64,000 nt of DNA from Acanthosoma haemorrhoidale (taxonomy: Eukaryota; Arthropoda; Insecta; Hemiptera; Acanthosomatidae). Where the stretch lies: contig OV884014.1 in assembly GCA_930367205.1 (NCBI GenBank), forward strand, positions 69,729,104 through 69,793,103, given 5' to 3'. Shown piece by piece: positions 39,001 through 54,400 of the stretch (position 1 is the first letter of the stretch; every line of letters begins with the position of its first letter). The notes under the pieces are model-generated. The model ran no database searches, was not told the origin of the DNA, and was given only the letters and a program-made list of their open reading frames with translations. The position numbers and the translations under genes were made by a program.

Positions 39001-42000
39001 CGTCGTCTTTGTCTCGAGCGTGGGTGGCTACCTGGTGCTGAGCGTGGTCCTGGTACGTCTTCTCTGGTTGCCGAGTCAAATTGAATGAGCGAGTTTACCG
39101 GTGTTCTCTCCCTCGTACCTTTCCGCTGCCTTCTTGATCTTTTAACTGGTTGTCCAATGCCAGTTGTTTCGGATATTACTAACTTTTCTTGTTTTGAAGT
39201 TAATAAATCCAATATTAAAATATTTATATTTAATTATTGATATTATTTATACGATAAATATTAATAGTCGATATAACGGCAACAAAAACGTTCATCCTTT
39301 CATAGCCATGAACCACGAATCGTTTTAACGTTCTTCTACGCTCGCGAATTTCAAGTTTATATCAAAAGTAATATCAAAACTCACAACAATATTTATGAAA
39401 TTAAAAAAAATATTTTGACCAGAACTGAATACAAGTTGGTCAAGAAAAATTAATAGGTTTATAGCTTCCGATTCTGATATTATCAGCAGATGCAGATACA
39501 TTGAAAAATAAATGATAAAAAAGTATTAATTATAGAGTTAAGAAAGTTAAGTAAGAATATATTCTTTAATAATAATAAAAAGTTACAAAATACTAACCTC
39601 TATATTTTCCAGTTCTAAAACTCCCATCTCGTGCTTATGCGAAGACTGCTCTATAAAAGAGAAGACATGCTCTCTCCGGAGCGGATCAGCTAGCTGGCTT
39701 TTCAGCATCTCCCGATAATTGCCACGCATCTCATGGAGGACAGAACTTACCTGATAACTGACAAAAATCACAAACTCACTTCTTTAGCCTACATGATTCT
39801 CACAGAATGAAATACTAAGAGATGACCTTGATTATTCTTTGTTTCTAAGTAAGAGTAAATAAACCAAACTAACTAACCTAATATTATTATGTCAGAGTAA
39901 TTATGATTTTTTTAGTTTTAATAGAACTAAAAGATAATTAGAGATAAAGAAATGATTCAGAGACGAAATAGGGACACAGAATAGACAAATTCGGGAAAGA
40001 AACCCGAGAATGGCAAGTTAAAGAGATTAAAACATCGCTTAATAAGAAAAATAAAGAATTAAAAGGATTGATAATAATTACTTATCTTTAAATAACAATT
40101 ATTTTCCAAAAAAGAGAAAGGTACGCCAAGGAAAGGCTCACTTGTTCAGCCATGCTTGTGCTAACAGCCCAATAAAAATACAATCTCTTAACATATTTAT
40201 TGTCACATATTATTAGTAACTTTAAAAGATACTCATGCAAGGCAAGACACATCCAAGAAGATCCCTATTCATCTCTCCCTCACCAGACAGGCAGAACAGC
40301 ACGGCACTTGAGACTTTCTGCTCATCGATATGATGAAGATGCTTGCAGAGATAGTCGTGCACTGTAAATGTTCTGAAGTTAGCTACGGCAAGTGCCCATG
40401 TTAGTGTTTTTTCAAGCAGAACCTTCCGCTATCAGCCTATAACAATGAGACTAGAACAGCAAACCTAATTAACCTATTAAAGCCCTACCTATAATGTATG
40501 GGTATTATAAAGGAACTAACCCACTTTGTAAAAATGCACATGAAGATATACATAATACAAAATGTACAAAAGAATTTATAAAAAGTGTGAGACCATGAGA
40601 TGCCTTGGCGTGTCTCTTCTTCGACATCATCTTAGAGAAAGCAGTAAGGGACTCAGGGGTGGACATGGAACTATCCCCAACATGTTGAGCCAAACTGCCA
40701 ATGAACAGAATACAGTGTAGAACGGAAACAGCTTTTCTGCAAGTCAGGGCATATATGCTTCAACGTGTAGGCTGTTTTGGTTTCCTGGGAACTGAGATAA
40801 ACTCAAGAAATAAGATGAAGAATAATAGGTGATATTTTGGCCTATGAAGAGTAAGCTTTTAACTCTACAAAGAATAATGCAGCCCTATAAATAATTCTAT
40901 TACAGCCTGAACTTACTTATAAGAATATAAAGTCTCGTTAGGGTAGGACAAATCTGGAGAAGGAAGAATCCTGAGATGCATGAACAATGTAATGGAAAAT
41001 ATACAGTCAAGTTCATTGAATTAAAAATACTTGGATAAAGTGTCGCTGAAAAGGGAGACAGCAAAATCCATTAGTAAGTAATTTCAGTGGAGCTTGAATA
41101 AACAAGAAGAATTGGCAACCTAAGAAAAGGTGGTTAGATGGTATTTTCAAATACACCAGGAGTTGGCTAAGAACACCAACTAGGCATCTGTGGCACAAAA
41201 AAGGGCCAACTGGAGTAGATTTTAGGAAGAAGCCCATGGCCAATAGTGGGTTGTTGAGTAAGCCATGTATGTATGTACCAGAGATAAAGAGTAATAAAAT
41301 AATTTTTTTGATACTGGATACTCACAAGTTTGCAGATTTAGCAAACTCCAGAAGGGTGTTATGCTCGAGACAGGATAGGGCTCCAGACAATAGAAGCTGA
41401 TGAAGGGCCGTTTCCCTGTCCCCTGCAGGAACTTCTTCCTCGGTAACTAGTCGAGACACAGTGTCAGTGTACAGGGAGGGCTCCATCCTCAATGATCGTC
41501 CTACTGTCGAGCTACGGAGACTTGTCAGAGCTCTTGCAATCTCAGTGCACTGAAATAACACAATTTTTCATTTTAAAACTTAATTAGTAAGTTTGTAGTT
41601 TGTTTTAATACAAATATTGTTATGTTTTTTATTTGATTTATTTTAAAATTATTTGAGGTTTCTGGTTCTTCTAATGGCAAAAAAGAATAACTGGCAAAAG
41701 AAGAATTTTTTAATAAATAACTTTATTCAACATGCACATTCTTAACCATTAGCCATTGTTATTACAAACTGTCTCATACACTAACTACCTCTCGCAACTG
41801 GCCAGTCCCCTCCCGTTCTCATCCTTCCTTAATGGCTCACTTTCCGTTGTACGCCACGCGGTCAGTTACTTCCACTGCTATTTTCTCAATGCTCTCTTTT
41901 CAACAAATTCCTCCTCCTTTGGTTGTTCTTACTTCAGGCTCCATCGCATTAAACAACATTTTCAAGGTTTTCCATGTTCTTCTTTTCTCTCCACAATTGT

Positions 42001-42403
42001 GACGCCTACCGCGATCCCTGACCAACAACTGCTCTCGCCATCTTCCTTTTCCCGCCTTTTTTCCTTGCCTTCCTGATCCACGGGTCGTTTAATTCCCGCT
42101 AATTTCCAAATTTAAATCACACAATAAAAATATCACAATATATAAGAAACAAAAGAAACCCTGTTATTTAAAATAGGTATGATGTTATCGAAGTATGTAA
42201 AGTAGATAAAAAAATTCCCAACGATTCTTACAATTGATGTAAAAATCTGTATTGCAGGAGGTTCTTAGCGTAAAAGGCAGATTTTTTTACAATTTAATAT
42301 CAAATAATCACTAAATAAACCAGTAAGATTATTAAATTTCTGAAACCTATTTCAATTATTCTCTACAACCAATAGCCCTACTCAAATTATTAGCTGTCAA
42401 GGC

Positions 42404-42453
<50 letters not shown>

Positions 42454-45400
42454 ATTTTGGACTTTGGTGAGGTGGAGAAGCACAGGTTTTAGAAATTTCA
42501 GCCTGTCGGTTTATAATAAGTTTTTTTGAATATTTAAAACAAATAAATGAAAACAATATGATTTTATATTAACATTTGGGTTAATAATATTTAAGATTAA
42601 CATTGTATTTTAACGTCATATTTAAGTTATAGATAATTAATTTTGTTTTAATGTGTTTTATTGTTTATTTGTTTAGATCATTGTAAGTTTTATCACATGT
42701 TATTCCTCTAATTATTTCATACTAAGCTTTCTATATTATTATTTTAGTAAACTGTTGATAGCAGCACAAATAGATTATTCTTATTTGTTTATATTTCCTT
42801 TATAAAGATTATGGATTATTATTAACAACTTGTGTGATCATCAAGTTTGTTTATGGCTCTCAAGGATTAAGAGCTGCCTCCAGCGCACTCTTTGTAAACA
42901 TTAAGTCAGTCTCGGTCTTCCTCTGAAGCCACTTGGATGTAGGCATCTTTACCGATGCCCACTTGCAGTATTGGTGATGTCGACCATATGATATGAGTAC
43001 TTCCCCTAAAGCCACTCCTGTACAAGTGTCTTTATAGCTGCCCACACTATTGTGATGATTTTGACCACATCGAAGCTGGCCTGTCCGACTATTTTGTGGG
43101 ATCTCAAATAACAGGACTCAAAAATATGTAATGGGATTTGCTGCCTAGTTTAACAATGAGATATTAAAGCAAAGTGAAAAACTAAAATAGAGGTTTGTCT
43201 TTTTGTATGTATTACCTTGAAACTGTTGCCATCAGTCATTACTTGAATGATTATGTCAACAAGACGTTGTTTCATAGCCATCGACAACCCGGAGTCAGTA
43301 AATGCTATCACAAGAGCATTTAAGAATTCTCGAGTGTCGAATTCCAGAAAGGTCCTTCCATGAAAAAAAAAATTACACAAATAAATTTCAGTATCAAGTA
43401 GTTATCTCAGGCATTATAAATATTAAAATCATTAACTACTGGGTGCAACAACTTTAGTTTGACCAATCAGATTCTGTTTGTCTATTTGTACTAAGATTTT
43501 TTTATTGGCTCTACATTCTTTTTAAACCTGAACGTTTTTTACTACCTTCCGATCTTCTGAAGCTTCTTCGGTGGGTAGTTACAGTAAAAAATTCGGAACT
43601 GAAAAAGTACCTGATGTAAGGGAATGGAGGTTCGTCGTCAGGGGCTGATAAGCTGTGCTGGCTGGCCAAGGCACGCACTACTTGTGCCCTCTCACCTTTC
43701 TCTTCCCCGAGGCCACCTGACAGGCAAGAGGAGATGTACACCAGCAGCAAGTTACCAAGCTTCCTGCATTCGTTACTGACAGAGCCATCATCTTAAAAAC
43801 AAATTTCTTGTGTTACAGAATAAATCACCAACTATAGCGAATACAATTTAAGAACATACTGTAGTGATCTTAAAAGTTAATTTCACCATATCCTTCTATT
43901 GGGTTAAATCTCCATAAATGAGTTTGTGATATTTGTAATTCATCTTTACATACATTATTACGTTTTTTATATAATTTATATTTTTAACTTTAATCTTAAT
44001 CTGAGGTTCTGTTAATATAAAAAGGAAACTTCTGGCAAAAGGAAAAATTGTTTATTTATTAACAAATTGATTTATGGATTGAATATACATCTAAGTACGT
44101 ACGTAATAAAATAACACTATTAAAAACTAAAGTTAAATTGTACCTTATTACTAACGTGACTGGCCAGTTTTTCTTTGTTGTGCGTCCTTTGGTGCAGACT
44201 TCTTTGTCTTCTGGTCTCGTTTTGTCTCGAGCGTGGGGTCTATTATGTCTCGTTGTCGTCTTGGTTGGTAGCGAGCGTACGTTCCTGGTACGTCTTCTAT
44301 GGTTCTCGTCCCGGGTTAAAGTAAATGAGAGTGGCTTCTTCCTAGCTCTCGTCTGCTGGGTCAAAATGAATGAGAGCGAGTCCGGGGCGACGCCAGTCTT
44401 TATACGCTCTGCCCCCATATTGGATCTGTTAACCTCTTTGGTTTTCCAATCCTCTTTGTCTCATATATGATTAACTGTTCTTGTTTTAAAATTAACAAAT
44501 CCAATATTAAATCATTTAGATTTATTTCTTGATATTGTTTATTTGATGACTATTAATATTGGATATAACGCAACGAATCGTGTTCAAAAACATAAATGAA
44601 CCGTGATCCATAGATCGTATACCGTTCATTTATGCCCGCTTAATTTGAGTTTATATAAAAAAACACCATCAAAAATCACAACATATAATCATTTCACATA
44701 CAAAATCATTTTTTAAATATTAAACAAATGTAGAAAAAATACAATGTAATGTATCATTTAATTAAGGGCTTTTCAATGGCTGTAAAAACTGTTTTAATGG
44801 CTGCACTAAAGTCCAATGAAGTACCAACACACATTATTAATCAGGGAGTCCATATATCTTTGATTTGAAAATAAATTTAAGTACATATATAAAAATGGAA
44901 TGCCGCTAACCTGAAAGATGAGACTTGAGGATCGGTATCAGCTCAATGATTGGACTGGTATAGTCACTCATTGCTCTATTCCAAACAGATATTAATGCGG
45001 AGTAGAGATTCTGTTTCCTGCACAGCCTTATCACCTGTTCTATGTCCAGGCAGCTCACGTCTACTCTAAGGATGCATTCTTCCAGTACCTACAACAGATT
45101 ATTTATTCAAATAATTCCTTAATGTAAATAATGTATATATATAGGGCTATTGACAAGAAAATTATCATATTGGAAAAAGATACACCATGGAACAATTAAA
45201 AAAAAAATAAGCAATGGAAAAATTAACAAAAAAAGGATTAGAAAATTTTAACACTTAATGCATGGTATTTATGCACTTCACTTGTACCCATTCAATGTTT
45301 TTGAAGCTGTTCTACAGGAGAAATAACCGGCGATCACTGCTTTGTTCAATTATATATCTCAATTGTCTGTGTGTTTCATTTATCATTATATATTGTATCT

Positions 45401-48400
45401 AGAATTTTTGAAGAAAGAAATTGTGAGTTGCAGTCTTTAGATACTATTGGAACAAAGGATTGAGCATGAAGGCAGCAGCCAAAGAAATTTGTTCAGTAGA
45501 AGGTGAAGGGTTGCTGTATCGATATACTGTATCGTTTTGGTTCAAATGCTTCAATGAAGGGAATATCAACCTTTAATGCATAACTTAATCAGGTCAACAT
45601 TTAGTTGTCTATGATAATGAATTACTCAGAGTATAAGCCAGAGTATCATGATCATGTCATGTGACTGACCGACCACACAAAGATATTTAGGTACAATAAG
45701 AGCTTTAAATGCCACCGTAAGTACATTCATTTTTGAAATTAACTAGTTTAATGCTTAAGAACATTTGTAACATCCTAGTACAAGGGAAAGAAGAATAAAT
45801 AAATATGAAACAACATAATAAAATAAAAAACACTGACGATATTAGGAGTCAAACAAGCCAGATCAATAAAAATGAATTAATAAGTAAATGAAAAACTTCT
45901 TTATAAAAATTAGCATGTTATCTCATTATGTAATTATACATATATTTTTCAATTTATAGACAAACAATATTCTCAAGGTCGCTGCCATAAGTCACTTACA
46001 CTCCATGCCTCCTTAGTTTGCTCATAAAAAACGAGCCTCTGCATGATTTCTGGAGGGAGAGCAGTTAATTTTCCTTCTAGTATAGCTGCTTCCATGGAGT
46101 CTAAGAATAACGATCTTCCATTATTCAGCCCATCCCATAACTTTTCAAAAACCAGATCTCTACAACAAAATTATTAAATCAATAATTAAATATATCTAAT
46201 CACATTTTAATAAATAAACATTCAGAAGTATTAATAAATGTCAATAGAACCTTGAGAAATAATAATTAGTGATTCTGTTGCATACATCCCCATAAAAGAG
46301 AAATCTCCGGTAGATGGGAGTCAGTGCTGCCCCTTACACCTAAATTTTTCTCTAAAGGCCGTTTCATAAATCTATAAATTTCAGAACCTTCTCCATCTAA
46401 AAAGAATCAGTGGAGCTGCCTTTTTCAAACACCGGAATTTCCCTGAATATTAGGCTATGTAGGATGCATCACAGGAAGGCCTCATATATGGTCTAAGGGC
46501 CAAATGTTAGATTATCTAAAAATCGATAAATCTAGAATTTAAGCATAATTAAAACAGAAAAACAAAACAAATGTCGGTTTAAGCGAAACATGATTATAAT
46601 TGTTCGATATTTTCAAGTATTTTTATGGGGTAGTTACTAATAAAAAAGGTATAGGACACTTATCATATCCTACGAGACTTGTAGCAATTAGCCTACTGTT
46701 TGTATTGTGCGACATAGTTGAGAGTTGACAGCCTAGTCCTCAAGATATACAATTGTGATCGCTGTGTGTATATTTTTATATACCTTATGTTCAAGGTATT
46801 CTTTGAGGTCAGACCAAAGAGCCAGTCATTGTTTGTTGTTAAGGATAATTTGAGTTAGCTTGCTTTGTAGTGAGTTACCGGTCATTTATACATCTCTGGG
46901 TTGAGGCGCTCCTAATTTGATGTGGACCATCTCAATATTTGGTTTTTCTTGTAGCGCGATCAAAGATATCTTTATTACAAACATTCATGTGGGAGAAGAA
47001 ATATTAAATAACAAATCTTAATAAACTAAAATACTCATAACCCTGTTTCCATTCTTGTTGTCAGTAGTCATAAGGGTAAAAGTATCTTTATTCAAACAGT
47101 TCATTTTTTAGTTTCACCCATTCTCACCACATATTTCCCATTTATATATTCTTTTTGTTTTATCTTATGCAATCTATATTGTTTGTCCAAGTTCGTGGGT
47201 TGAGAGCATTAGAGTCAATGTTATCATTGATGTTTGTATGTTTATATTTTAGTTGTTTAAGTGTTTACATTTTAATTTATAAATATTTAGTTTGTGTACA
47301 CTATTAAAGGGTCCCTGTTAGTGTTTGAATAAATATCCATCTTTACCAAAAGTATTTATATTATAATAAATGTAAAATGTAATAAATATTATACGATATC
47401 TTCAATCTCACTTACATTACAATAGTTATTTTTACCATTTTTTTAATCATTGAATATTTGCTTCCCCTCTGTCACTTATTACCGGCAATCAATTGTGACA
47501 CATTTTAACATTTAGATGAAATAGAAAATTTTACACGACATAATTAAGATGGCAGAAACTAGGCTAGTGAGGGTTATACATGAAGTAAGGTTAACACTTT
47601 GACCGAACAGAGAAGATGAAAATGGTAAGAAAAAAGAAATAATAAAAATCTTAAACACTTGGGTTTGTTTAAACATAAATTTAAATGGACGAAATAAAAG
47701 TTTTACCTTTGGTCCAAGTCAAGGCAGTATTCAACAACAAGAGGAACTGCCTCATTAAAGTTGATTTCTGGATCTTCTGCTAGAATGATATCAATAAACT
47801 TTGAAAGTGTAGAAACAACCTAAAACATCAAAGAACATAAATATATCAAAGAATATATTAAATATATTTCATTGATGATTTTTTAATTTCAATTTAAATG
47901 TAAGAAATAGATCCTAAGGTAGTAAGGAAAATAAATTATCTAAGCACTGACATAAAATGGCCTCGATTACATCGGACAAGTTTACCCCCTCACAGAGTAC
48001 CTCCTATAATGGTTGACTTATTAGTAACATTTTGTCTTTTGATTGATAATTGAGATTGTTTATTAATAATTTAATAATGTAATGGAAGTGACGTCATTGC
48101 TAAATTTTCCTGGAATGTTGAGTTTGTAATTTTAGATAGATTTATTTAAAGTCAAATTAAATCAAGTCAAGTTAAATTCTCCATAATTTTGTTTTATTAA
48201 TAATTATAAACCTGATCTTAGTAATTGTGTGCAATGAGGACTTAACAAATTGCCACCACGTGGAGACACCATTTTTTATTGATGCTACAATATTCATAAT
48301 AATAACATATTCTAGACATTGACATTTCATATTCAGTGTCTTCTGAAGATGTAATAACAAATAAAAATATGTTTCATTTGTCTAACAAGAACGGACTACC

Positions 48401-51400
48401 AATTGGAAGATAAATAAAGCATACTATTGATAATTTTATTTTAATAATATTTTGTTTTCAACAGGTTATTATAATTTCCAATTAAGGAATCATTAACTCT
48501 ACAAAATGAATTAAGAAATTGATGGCTTACTTTTTTCTTAACGAGCTTCTTACGAACTTCCCGAGGCCCCTTTAATCCATGTACAGCTTTTTCCCGTTCT
48601 TCGTAAAAATTCATTCCTAGCTTCAATGCCTCTTCGAATCTATTCTACAAAATAATCAATGATATAAGTTACAAAAGAAACATTTTCACTCCATCATGTT
48701 TTTATGTTATCATTATATCTAAGAAATATGCAAAAATGATGAATTACATCAGCTACACTCTTATTTGCATAAACAAGGATGACAATTTTTTTATTTTATG
48801 CAGGGTGTCCCATTAAGGTGAATCAAATTTTGGTTTTCAGCCCTGACTCATTGGCATTACGGACCTTGTAGAATCTGCACCCCCTTAACTATATTCATCC
48901 AATGTTCTCATTTTTACCCTACTGTCCTTCATCTTCAAATGTCCAGCCGATGAAGGTCCTGCTCTGTCATTATCCATCCATCTCGGTCTGTGCCACCCAC
49001 TCTATATTGACCTCCAGATCTACTATGTAATAACTTCTTCAGCAGTCATGTCTACTCCATTCACTCTACATGTTCTATCAGCTATACTTTATAACATTCA
49101 TTAGATCTAGTTTCACATGTACTCTCATAGCTCTGAATTTGTATGAATTTTCTTGATACCATCTTCCTGCTTAAGACTAAAACTCCATCTGAACATCTTA
49201 TACTCCAAGACAAGTAATATACTCACTTTCCTTGCTAAGTAGTAATTTTTTACTACTGCATATCTCTTAATCATACTCACATCTTAATTTGAAATATATC
49301 AATTCAATATTATTCTTATAATTTGTTTGCGACTATAAATGAACAAAATTTTTTTAAGTTTAAAAGTTATTGAGTTCAAAATAATCAAAATGTTTTATTT
49401 AATTACCGCAGTGACTAAGTTATCGATCCTTTCAGACCAGAACCTAAGTGAGATCACATGAACTGACTTGGACCCAAGAAGCAGAAGTTGATCCCCGAAG
49501 CAAGCTATTGAGTTGTAGCAAGCTCTTTTACCAGCAAGAGCCTGAAAATAATATATTTATAAATATTAGTCACTCAAAATGTTATCAGCTTATGAAAACT
49601 TAGATTAGATAACAGATAAAAGCTAAAATTAATTGTATAAGAAATTTTTATAGCATGATTCACTATAATCATGGGTAAATATTTAATAACGTGTACAAAA
49701 ACTAATGATATGATGTCAGTATATAATGAATTTTTGATTTGTCTCTTCACTCAAGTTTTTAATCTAATACTTTCTTTTAATATCAGATTATGTTTATAAT
49801 GACAATAGGCAGACTCAATGACATGTTTGATAGGCTACCTGTCTAAAATACATAAATAAACCAAGTTGCAATAATATGTGTGAGACAACTACTGGAACGG
49901 TGTGGATTTCTGCATCACAGGGATCCACTCAAATACAATTCTAATTGGTTACCTTGTCTTCCATAAAAAAATAATATTTACCATTGCTTTGCTGACATTT
50001 CCTCCAGTGAAGGTGCCCCTGAAGCCATCAGAGTTAAAAACGAGGCCAACAGAGGACAGATTGGTTGTCTCCAGTTCTGCTTTTGTCCTGACGTCAATCA
50101 AATGCAACATCGACTCAATGTCAAGAACAGCTAAAACCCTAGGACTAAGCCACTGGCAGGCCACAGCCGAGTATGTTAGCGCCAAACCGTGCAGTGGGTG
50201 GCATGAGAGATGTCCAGATTCAATACTTACCTAGAAGCATGCTAAGTATTTAGAGCTTAAAAGCTAAATATAAAATAAATTTAATTATTATAGTATTTGT
50301 AAGTGGTATCAGCACATTTATAGTAATGATACATTAGGGGCATAGAGCACAGTGTCATTTTTCATGAAACATATGAGTAATTTTAATTATAAACATCAAT
50401 TTCAATCCAAAGTTAAGATACATTTATGTATTGGTATTTAAAAAAGGAGATAATAGTCAATATATGATATAATTAACATTACCTATTATCAAAAGCCTTA
50501 TCAAACAGTCTTATCTATCAAAGTATTAAATTTGTTACCAGTCAGGAGAAATAACAAATAAGTAAATATAAAAATAATTATTTGTTTTTAAATAAGAAGA
50601 GTAATCTTAGAAAATAAAGTAAAAATAAGTTTGGCATATTAAGATACCATACTTCAGAAGAACTAAGATAAGAATAAATACTTCAGAAAAACTAAGAAGG
50701 GCAATCCAAGGGATTTCTTGGGTGAAGGTAAGAGGGTTGGCTAGAGCCCCTGGGCACAGATGGTCGCACTTAAGCTGTTTTCTGACTAAATGTCGAAAAA
50801 TCATAGGTAGTTCAGGAAGACACAACTTCATCCTCGTCCTTTTGAACGGGGTATTGTTTATTTGAAAATGCATTATAGTTTTTAGGAAGGGTTTTTTTTT
50901 TAGGAAAGATATTCAAATAGGTCTGGTACTCTCAAAATGGTAACATTGAATTTTGCGTAATTTATTACGGACACACACTGTGGGAAGATTTCTGTCAAAA
51001 TGTCCAAAAACCATATAGTTTAACGATAAGATTTACCTGGTAGAAAAGGATAGACTCATGCCTAGCCACAGCAAGTACCGGATCCATTACTCGCATGCTG
51101 TCGGCCACTTGAATGACTACAAACTGCCAGGATAGCAACGGCAGTGTTGTAGCTATGGATCTCAAGCTCTGCGTGAATAGCAGCCTCGTTCCTCCAGACC
51201 TCAGGCTTATAAGGAGTATCTGTCCAATCATATTTCAATCACCATTGATATTTAATTTTATTGCTTCGAAGTATGTGTTAACTAAGTTATCTAGGCTACT
51301 ACTACCTTAGATAGAGTTGCAACTGCAACAAGCAGCAGGCCACCTAGTGGGTGGTTCGGGAGGCGGTGCAACAGGAGGGGTTCTACAGCCACGACTTCTC

Positions 51401-54400
51401 CCCTGCTGCCGGAGAAGATACACCTTGAGTCCCATGACCTTACACCTAGCACCCTCTTGAGAGATAACTCAAACACAGATCCGCCAGAGTCTGATAGTAA
51501 AGCTAATGATGGAATATCTGTAAACTTTAAAACACACCAAAAAAATGTTTTTAGCAATACCTTTCCATATTAACTTTTTGTCAGAGGTATATAAAGTGGA
51601 TTGCCAATTACTTGCTGTTAGATTATCCATGGGTCCCGATGAATGACATTACAAAAAATATAAATATGTAGGAACGTATGGAATTTAATGGTATATTAAT
51701 TTGATGAAATTTCAAAATGCATACGTTTGTACAGCATACTATTGTAACAGGCTTAATCCATACTTAATTAAGTGAAAACTTACATACAACATAGCTTTGT
51801 CTTTCTATTACAAATTGTATTTACCTATACATAAATATTATTTTTCTCTTAAGTCTTGAATTTTTTTTTTATCCTTCTTGTTTTAAACTTTATAAAAAAA
51901 AATCCTATTACCTATGGCTTATTCAACCCAAATTACCACAGAGAATTGGAACTCCCCTGCTATTTTTTAATAATAATAATAATAATCGAAAAAAGATTCT
52001 AACCCACTCAGGGGACAGGACCTCCTATTCTGTGGCCAGGAGCACTTAATTAAATGAGCAATCCTATATCAAATCAACAACCATGCCAATTTATAGTCTC
52101 TTTGGTGGGTATTGTCTTTTTTCTGCATATTAAATATTTGATATATATAATGCTGTAAAAAACATACGAATGCTCAGAAAATTTAAATAGACTGCATTGC
52201 AGTCTCCTGTTAATAACATTCCGCTCCAGCAATGTTTCAGAAACTAAACAAGACTTGCTAAAGAGAATAAATATGAAATGGCTGCTGGTTTGAAATGGAA
52301 TAGCTCCTGGCCAGAGATCAGAAGGTCCAATGTTTGAATCTTTGGGCCTGTCATGGACACCTTCAGGTTTACAGACATAACAAGTGCTGATTCACTTTTA
52401 TTTTAGTAGGCAATAAGGAACCCGTAGGGTAGTAATACTTTATTAAGAAAAGCCCTGATCTTGAAAGGGATAGAAAAAAAAAGTTGTGCTGGGAACTTCA
52501 ATTTGAAATTTGGAAAAGATATGGTTGAATGTTTGGAAACATATATTTATTCTGACATATTGACCCAAAATAAACATAACAAAAATGTGCATTTATAATG
52601 TCCTAGAGCTAGATATTACTTTACATTTATCAAAATTTAATTGAGGTTACATATTATTTAGAAGAATGGTATCCTCTTTCTCAGAATACCAAATGAAAGC
52701 AGAGAAAAAAAAATGTGAGTATACATGGAACTTAATAATGGGGGAATATCAATAGTAATTGGTCACAATTAACTTCTAAAATATGATCCTTTAATGAAAA
52801 GAGAGAAGGTACTGGAAGAGTTTAGATTAAAAAGGTAGGAGTGAAGGAGGGTGTTGGATGTTGACGTGAATGAAGTTCCATATATTTACAGTATGGACTG
52901 GGTATTAGCGGTCAAAAGAGCAGGTTTTATGGGATAGAAGTAGAGCACAGCACCTTACAAAAAAATATAGGGTTGGGACAAACTCGGCCTTCCTTAATTA
53001 CAATCTAGCATCATTGTCTCATGAAATTCAACATGAATACTTTCAGCATATTATTAATAATACTGTTGGAGTTACAATCTTCATATCGAAAATAACCACT
53101 ATATAATTTCACTACTTGTGCATTTACACTGACAAGTACAAAGACAATTTAGAGGTGCTCTAAGAGGATCCCCTTCTGCCTGTGCTGTTTTAAAATAAAG
53201 AGCTAAACTAAGGCCCTCCCAATCATAGCCCAGTAAAATGAAGTAATTCTAAGTTTTAAAATTAATACCTTGACATGTAAGACGGCTGTTGAAAGTGTAT
53301 GAGATTCTGCTGAAATAACCCTGAGAACTTTGGCGTCAGAAGTGTCTAGCATGAGAATTATACCTAAAGCATAGCCAGCCAAGAGCCTGGTGGATTCTGT
53401 ATTGATAGCAATCGCCGTGACAGGTCCATTATCAGGATGATTGTGGGTCCATTGATGTTCTTGTAGCGAGTTATAGCAAAGAATAGCACCTGTCGATGTT
53501 CCGATACCAATTATACGACTGACATCCATAACAGTGCAATCCCCTTCCTAAAATAATAATTCAAATTAAATGTTCAATTGTCTAAAATACAAATGATTGA
53601 CAAACTTTCCTTTTCTATTACTCTCTTACTGTAATCACTTAAAAACAGTTGAGATGGCATCCTTTTTTAATGTGTTTATGATTGTGCACTTCATGTGCAG
53701 CATAATCAAAATCGCTTGTGCCTCAATAGCAGTTTGCTGATAGACAGAGCTGTTTAAATGATGTTAAATTGTTTATAACATACCTACAAACAACAGTGGC
53801 ACCTATAGTGACTGCGACTCAATAATGAAAAAGAACCTTTCACAATTAAAAGTAATTCTATTCTTAGTTGAATAAAAAATAAACACGTTGACATCATCAT
53901 CTATTTGATTACTGGATTTCAGATGCTGAATTATACATTAACTTGAAAGAAGCTAAGGATCTTAATTTCCAACTATTAAAAACGTGATATAATAAGGCAA
54001 TCATAACAATTCAGGATACAATATAGGCAAATTAATACTAGTATTCAAGTACATACAAAAACAGTTTAAGTATTCAAAGTAAAATAATATAAATCTTCAT
54101 GGTTCCATTTGTCTAAGAGAATATTATATTAAATAAAACAATGAAAGCAATGCGATTAAAAACTACTTTATAAGATTTACTTATTAGGTTGCATAGAGAA
54201 TTTTACAGTATTTTTTTTTGTTTTATTCTATAAAAGAAATCAGTAGTATTATTTCTGTATAGCTCATAAAACTGTGTATATGAATTTAATAACCAAACTT
54301 ACTCCTGCATGTTTGATATGTGCAGATATAGCTCGGAGAAGAACATGTCGAAGGATATTCGATGCAGGCACCAATTTCTTTGGTGTTAAAACTGAGCTCC

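Noticed and set aside
40225..40440. Initially considered a VPS8 exon on the - strand
   Set aside because: Phase does not fit the exons at 41326-41549 and 39598-39757, which join perfectly without it. The content looks like a LINE.
40505..40693. 62-codon - strand frame
   Set aside because: It is antisense to the LINE relic fragment LEKAVRDSGVDM on the + strand.
41756..42076. 106-codon + strand frame
   Set aside because: It lies within the interspersed repeat shared with 38752 and 43955. The other copies do not keep the frame.
44059..44470. Overlapping 110-119 codon frames on both strands
   Set aside because: They lie in the G+C-rich core of the same repeat, with no domain and no conservation between copies.
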